The position numbers and the translations under genes are program-made. Below the pieces are notes generated by a model. That model made no database searches, had not been told where the DNA came from, and saw only the letters and a program-made list of their open reading frames with translations. Below are positions 7,035-10,165 of a stretch of 10,165 nucleotides of DNA, piece after piece (position 1 is the stretch's first letter; the number at the start of each line of letters is the position of its first letter). The stretch comes from Verrucomicrobiota bacterium (GTDB taxonomy: Bacteria > Verrucomicrobiota > Verrucomicrobiae > Opitutales > CG1-02-43-26), in the NCBI GenBank assembly GCA_013289195.1, contig JABDAI010000042.1, forward strand, positions 1 through 10,165. The letters are read 5' to 3'.

Positions 7035-8462
7035 ATGAAAAATCATTCTTTTAAGCGCTTTCTAAGAAAGCATTTTCCATTAATTCTGACATTTGGTATA
7101 GGACTGTTATTGTGGTTTTTGCCAGTTCCCTCCGGATTAAACGAACGCGGTTGGCATATGTTTGCTATTTTTATAGCAACCATTATAGGCATTGTTCTAA
7201 AACCGCTTCCCATGCCTGCCATTGCTATTATATCTTTAGGAATAGTCACCGTAACAAATGTTTTAACGGTTAAAGAAGCACTGAGTGGATTCAGTGTAGG
7301 ACCTGTTTGGTTGGTTGTGGCAGCTTTCTTAATTGCCCGAGCTTTTATTAAAACACATTTAGGTACACGTATTGCATATCATTTTGTTGCTTTATTTGGG
7401 AAAAAAACTTTAGGTCTTTCCTACAGTCTTATTGCTAGTGAATTTATTTTAGCTCCAGCTATACCCAGTACTGCAGCTCGTAGTGGAGGTATTATTTTCC
7501 CCATTATTAACGGCCTTTCTACGGCATTAAACAGTAAACCCAATGATCCTAGCGCTCGGAACGTAGGAAGTTTTTTAATCCTTACTTCTTTTCATGGATG
7601 CATGGTTATTAGCGCTATGTTTCTGACGGCTATGGCCGGCAACCCCTTGATTCAAGAATTAGCAGCTGCTCAAGGAGTTGCTATTTCTTGGGGCTCTTGG
7701 GCTCAAGCAGCCATAGTTCCAGGTTTAGTTAACTTACTTATTTTACCCATTATCATATACTTCCTTTCTCCTCCTAGAACAAAGTCACTGCCCGATGCCG
7801 CTTTCTTTGCCAGAAAGAAACTCAATGAGCTAGGAAAAATGAAGCGTCAAGAGTATATTTTACTGGTCGTCTTCATAGGTTTAATCTTATTTTGGACTTT
7901 AGGGAGATTTTTAAATATAGATGTAGTAACAACAGCATTCTTAGGCTTGGGCGCTCTACTTATTACTAATGTATTAAAATGGCAGGACATGGTTGAAGAA
8001 AAGGGAGCTTGGGAAACACTAATATGGTTTTCCACACTTATTACTTTAGCGGGATATCTCAATACTTTTGGAGTCATCGATTACTTTGCCCAAATAGTCG
8101 TCCATCAAGTCAGTGGCATGGATTGGGTTATGGCATTTTTAATCCTAAGTCTTGTCTATTTTTATAGTCATTACTTTTTTGCCAGCAATACCGCACATAT
8201 TGGAGCCATGTATACAGCGACTTTATCGGCAGCCATTTTATTAGGCACACCCGGTCTTCTCGCCGCTTTAGTACTCGCTTTTTTTAGCAATTTATTCGGA
8301 AGCCTCACACATTACGGAACTTCGCCCGCGCCGATATTATTTGGCGCAGGCTACGTCAGTTTAAAAGAATGGTGGACAGTCGGTGGAATTATCAGTGTTA
8401 TTAATATTATAATTTGGGTAACTGTTGGTGGAATGTGGTGGAAATTTTTAGGTTATTGGTAA
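7035..8462 (+). CDS. DASS-family 2-oxoglutarate/malate-type transporter
   Basis: A 475-residue inner-membrane protein of the divalent anion:sodium symporter (DASS, SLC13-like) family, in the branch of plastid 2-oxoglutarate/malate translocators, E. coli YbhI and the chlamydial homologue. Such proteins import or exchange C4/C5 dicarboxylates and related organic acids; the exact substrate cannot be read from sequence. It has a short basic N-terminus (MKNHSFKRFLRKHF) and many hydrophobic helices from residue 14 to the end. The paired hairpin motifs are visible: PSTAARSGG (144-152) in the first half and SNTAHIGAM (384-392) in the second. The branch-typical SLTHYGTSPAPILFGAGY lies at 423-440. Length is normal for the family and both substrate-site motifs are present, so it looks functional. 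I chose ATG 7035 over an in-frame TTG at 7020 because the latter overlaps a good -10 box. It is transcribed alone, divergent from the STAND gene and convergent with the FG-GAP gene. In an intracellular organism it would draw on host dicarboxylates; that is inference. Confidence 0.93.
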   Translation: MKNHSFKRFLRKHFPLILTFGIGLLLWFLPVPSGLNERGWHMFAIFIATIIGIVLKPLPMPAIAIISLGIVTVTNVLTVKEALSGFSVGPVWLVVAAFLIARAFIKTHLGTRIAYHFVALFGKKTLGLSYSLIASEFILAPAIPSTAARSGGIIFPIINGLSTALNSKPNDPSARNVGSFLILTSFHGCMVISAMFLTAMAGNPLIQELAAAQGVAISWGSWAQAAIVPGLVNLLILPIIIYFLSPPRTKSLPDAAFFARKKLNELGKMKRQEYILLVVFIGLILFWTLGRFLNIDVVTTAFLGLGALLITNVLKWQDMVEEKGAWETLIWFSTLITLAGYLNTFGVIDYFAQIVVHQVSGMDWVMAFLILSLVYFYSHYFFASNTAHIGAMYTATLSAAILLGTPGLLAALVLAFFSNLFGSLTHYGTSPAPILFGAGYVSLKEWWTVGGIISVINIIIWVTVGGMWWKFLGYW

Positions 8463-8468
8463 AAATTT
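8442..8468. repeat. 9-bp AT-only inverted repeat spanning the transporter stop codon
   Basis: AAATTTTTA (8442-8450) and TAAAAATTT (8460-8468) are perfect reverse complements around a 9-base loop, and the right arm contains the TAA stop of the transporter. It sits in the convergent junction with the FG-GAP gene, where a bidirectional terminator would be expected. The stem contains no G-C pair and is not followed by a clean T-run on either strand, so intrinsic termination is only a weak possibility. Confidence 0.3.
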
Positions 8469-8487
8469 GATAAAAATCCCTGATAAT

Positions 8488-10047
8488 TTAATTCCGCGCA
8501 TATTGCTTTCCTTTTCGGTTCTTCCCTAGTTGCGCTTGTCCATATATGACATAACCTTGTCCTGCAATATTATTAGCTCGAGAAGCGCTAATACTGAAGT
8601 CATCGATTCCATCTTTATTGAAATCCCCCATTGAACCGACGGAATCACCGCTCCAATCACCGACATTGATACCATTTACAGTAAAACCATCCAGTGGATC
8701 AAGATTAGTCAAATTAAGGAATGGTTTGAAACCCTCACTCCCAAAAACTATATAGCTTTGCCCGATTTCATTATTTACCGATGAGGCACCGATAACAATA
8801 TCATCAAAGCCATCTTTGTTAACATCCCCTGCACCTCCAATAGTATAGCCACCGTTATTTGGAACGCCATTCATATGAAATCCATTCTTTCCATTGAGAC
8901 TCGTTACATTAAACTGCGCAGGCCATGGTCCTTTATCCCCAAATACTACATAAATTTCCCCATAATTCTTCGCCCACTGAGCAGCTATTAACATGTCATC
9001 CAAACCATCTTTATTCACATCTCCAACTCCACTCACTACAGATCCACAATAATCCCCTATAGCAATGCCATTGATTGTAAAACCATTTTTACCATCAAGA
9101 TCTGCTAAATTAAATTGTGCGGGCCAGTCTTCTATTAATTTCTTTCCAAATATCACATAACTTTGCCCCTGATAATTATTCGCTGAAGGATTTCCAATAA
9201 TAATATCATTTATCCTATCTCCATTAACATCTCCTACCCCACTAATGGAATAACTACCCACATCATTCGGACTTACCCCATTTATAACAAATCCATTCCT
9301 ACCATCAAGATCTGCCAGATTAATAGATGCAGGCCACCTATTTTGATCGTCCCCAAATACTACATAGATTTGATTTGTGACGTTTTTAACTCCACGGACC
9401 CCTGTTCCTATTATAAAATCAGGGCAACCATCTCCATTCACATCACCCAAACCGCTGACAAATCCTCCACTAAAATCATTTTGGTTAACGCCATTGATCA
9501 CAAATCCATCCCTACCATCAAGATCGTGCAATTTAATCCGAGGCAAAGGCTCTGATGCTCCAAAAATTATATAACTTTGCCCTGTTGAATTATTGATTGC
9601 AACATCTCCAAATAAAAGATCATCGTACCCATCTAAATTGATATCCCCCACCCCACATGCAGCCATAGGTAATATCCCATCATTTGATCCAATAATAACC
9701 ATTCCTCCATTGAGAAAAATCCAATTATCGTCTACACTAATCGATGAAGGCCATCCCTCATCTTTACCAAAGAGTACATAAGCTTTATTGATATTTTCAC
9801 CGTCCATAAAAACTATAAGTATATCCTTTCTTCCATCATCATTGATATCCCCAGCTTCTTTAATTGCAAATCCTAGACTCCCTAAACTCGTCCCATTAAT
9901 GGCAAAACCATTCTCCCCATTCAAACTACTTAAATTAAATACTTGCGGAAAACTCTCTGCCAAAATACGCTCATTCACCAATTCCCCAAAAATGCTAATA
10001 AAAGCATTTGCCCAAATAATAATTCCCAATATGAGATTTTTTTTCAT
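8488..10047 (-). CDS. Secreted FG-GAP repeat protein, seven-bladed integrin-alpha-like propeller
   Basis: A 519-residue exported protein. Residues 1-21 (MKKNLILGIIIWANAFISIF) look like a Sec signal peptide; the cleavage site is unclear, after about residue 21 or nearby. The rest is seven FG-GAP repeats of about 65-71 residues, each with a DxN/DxDGxxD calcium-binding loop: GDINDDGRKD (66-75), GDINLDGYDD (134-143), GDVNGDGCPD (201-210), GDVNGDRIND (272-281, degenerate, Arg in place of Gly), GDVNKDGLDD (342-351), GDVNKDGFDD (407-416) and GDFNKDGIDD (474-483). Most blades start with a LxxLDGxNGFxING strand and end with SYVIFG. Seven repeats is the number in the integrin-alpha headpiece, so a closed propeller is likely. 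It ends in a short basic tail (GKNRKGKQYARN) with no membrane anchor or LPXTG-type signal. Known relatives are surface or secreted proteins involved in adhesion or calcium-dependent binding; the ligand here is unknown. The ATG 10045-10047 gives the signal peptide; no Shine-Dalgarno sequence is seen. Confidence 0.9.
   Translation of the reverse strand: MKKNLILGIIIWANAFISIFGELVNERILAESFPQVFNLSSLNGENGFAINGTSLGSLGFAIKEAGDINDDGRKDILIVFMDGENINKAYVLFGKDEGWPSSISVDDNWIFLNGGMVIIGSNDGILPMAACGVGDINLDGYDDLLFGDVAINNSTGQSYIIFGASEPLPRIKLHDLDGRDGFVINGVNQNDFSGGFVSGLGDVNGDGCPDFIIGTGVRGVKNVTNQIYVVFGDDQNRWPASINLADLDGRNGFVINGVSPNDVGSYSISGVGDVNGDRINDIIIGNPSANNYQGQSYVIFGKKLIEDWPAQFNLADLDGKNGFTINGIAIGDYCGSVVSGVGDVNKDGLDDMLIAAQWAKNYGEIYVVFGDKGPWPAQFNVTSLNGKNGFHMNGVPNNGGYTIGGAGDVNKDGFDDIVIGASSVNNEIGQSYIVFGSEGFKPFLNLTNLDPLDGFTVNGINVGDWSGDSVGSMGDFNKDGIDDFSISASRANNIAGQGYVIYGQAQLGKNRKGKQYARN
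8539..9939 (-). repeat. Seven tandem FG-GAP-coding units, about 195-213 bp each
   Basis: The coding sequence for residues about 37-503 is an internal tandem repeat. Similarity persists at DNA level between neighbouring units: the plus-strand 16-mer taccatcaagatctgc occurs at 9090-9105 and again at 9300-9315 (210 bp apart), and its first 13 bases recur at 9513-9525 (213 bp further). Units outside this central group keep the protein pattern but not these bases. Recent unit duplication in the centre of the gene would explain the pattern. Confidence 0.8.
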
Positions 10048-10165
10048 AAAAAGTAATCAGTAATAATTGATTTAATTAAAAGCAAATAATGCAATTTTAA
10101 TCCTCTGGTCAAACTTTTTTTTGTTAAGGGATTTTAATTTTTTTATCTACTTCCTAGTCCAATAG
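10048..10165 (-). other. Upstream region of the FG-GAP gene
   Basis: About 118 bp of AT-rich DNA containing no gene that I can see. Read on the minus strand it has TTGACC (plus-strand ggtcaa, 10107-10112), a 5/6 match to a -35 box. At 16-18 bp spacing there is only a poor -10 candidate around plus-strand 10083-10090. The first 20 bases before the ATG contain no Shine-Dalgarno sequence. The promoter may be here but I cannot place it firmly. Confidence 0.35.

Noticed and set aside
10083..10112. Minus-strand promoter for the FG-GAP gene with TTGACC as -35
   Set aside because: The -35 is good, but no -10 hexamer at 16-18 bp matches the consensus in more than about three positions.

Overview
The window holds four complete genes in strictly alternating orientation (+ - + -): mutL, a very large lipase/NB-ARC/TPR gene, a dicarboxylate transporter gene and an integrin-like FG-GAP gene. 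There are no operons inside the window. The genes form two tail-to-tail pairs (27 bp and 25 bp between stop codons) and one divergent head-to-head intergenic region of about 227 bp. I see no rRNA, tRNA, CRISPR array or transposase.

Organism: AT-rich, bacterial, standard genetic code. The MutL N-terminal half (for example the stretches around ENSLDAGA, IESYHTYIPKGRYP and VDVNVHPAKREVRF) looks to me most like MutL of Verrucomicrobiota, especially Opitutales. This is from memory, not a search, so confidence is about 0.4. The other three genes (eukaryote-like lipase/STAND/TPR protein, organic-acid exchanger of the plastid and chlamydial type, surface FG-GAP propeller) are what one expects in a host-associated or intracellular bacterium such as an amoeba or protist symbiont. 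None of the four start codons has a recognisable Shine-Dalgarno sequence.

Layout: 1-105, leader of unknown content. 106-1968 (+), mutL, with intact ATPase motifs but an eroded C-terminal endonuclease motif. 1996-6807 (-), a 1603-residue protein built as: basic N-terminal region, one membrane segment, class-3-lipase-like hydrolase with GHSLG, NB-ARC-type STAND NTPase, winged-helix-like region, TPRs with an exact 45-residue period, and an unrecognised C-terminal domain. 6808-7034, divergent promoter region with a good sigma70-type promoter for the transporter. 7035-8462 (+), DASS-family 2-oxoglutarate/malate-type transporter. 8488-10047 (-), secreted seven-bladed FG-GAP beta-propeller protein. 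10048-10165, upstream region of that gene.

How they fit together: mutL is a housekeeping mismatch-repair gene. The other three do not form a pathway with it, but share a plausible theme of host interaction: metabolite exchange, surface adhesion and a large signalling or effector protein. The most interesting object is the lipase/NB-ARC/TPR protein. Its order (effector enzyme, STAND switch, repeat sensor) is that of bacterial NLR-like antiviral proteins, while its basic N-terminus plus membrane anchor could equally mark a translocated effector. The sequence alone does not decide between the two.
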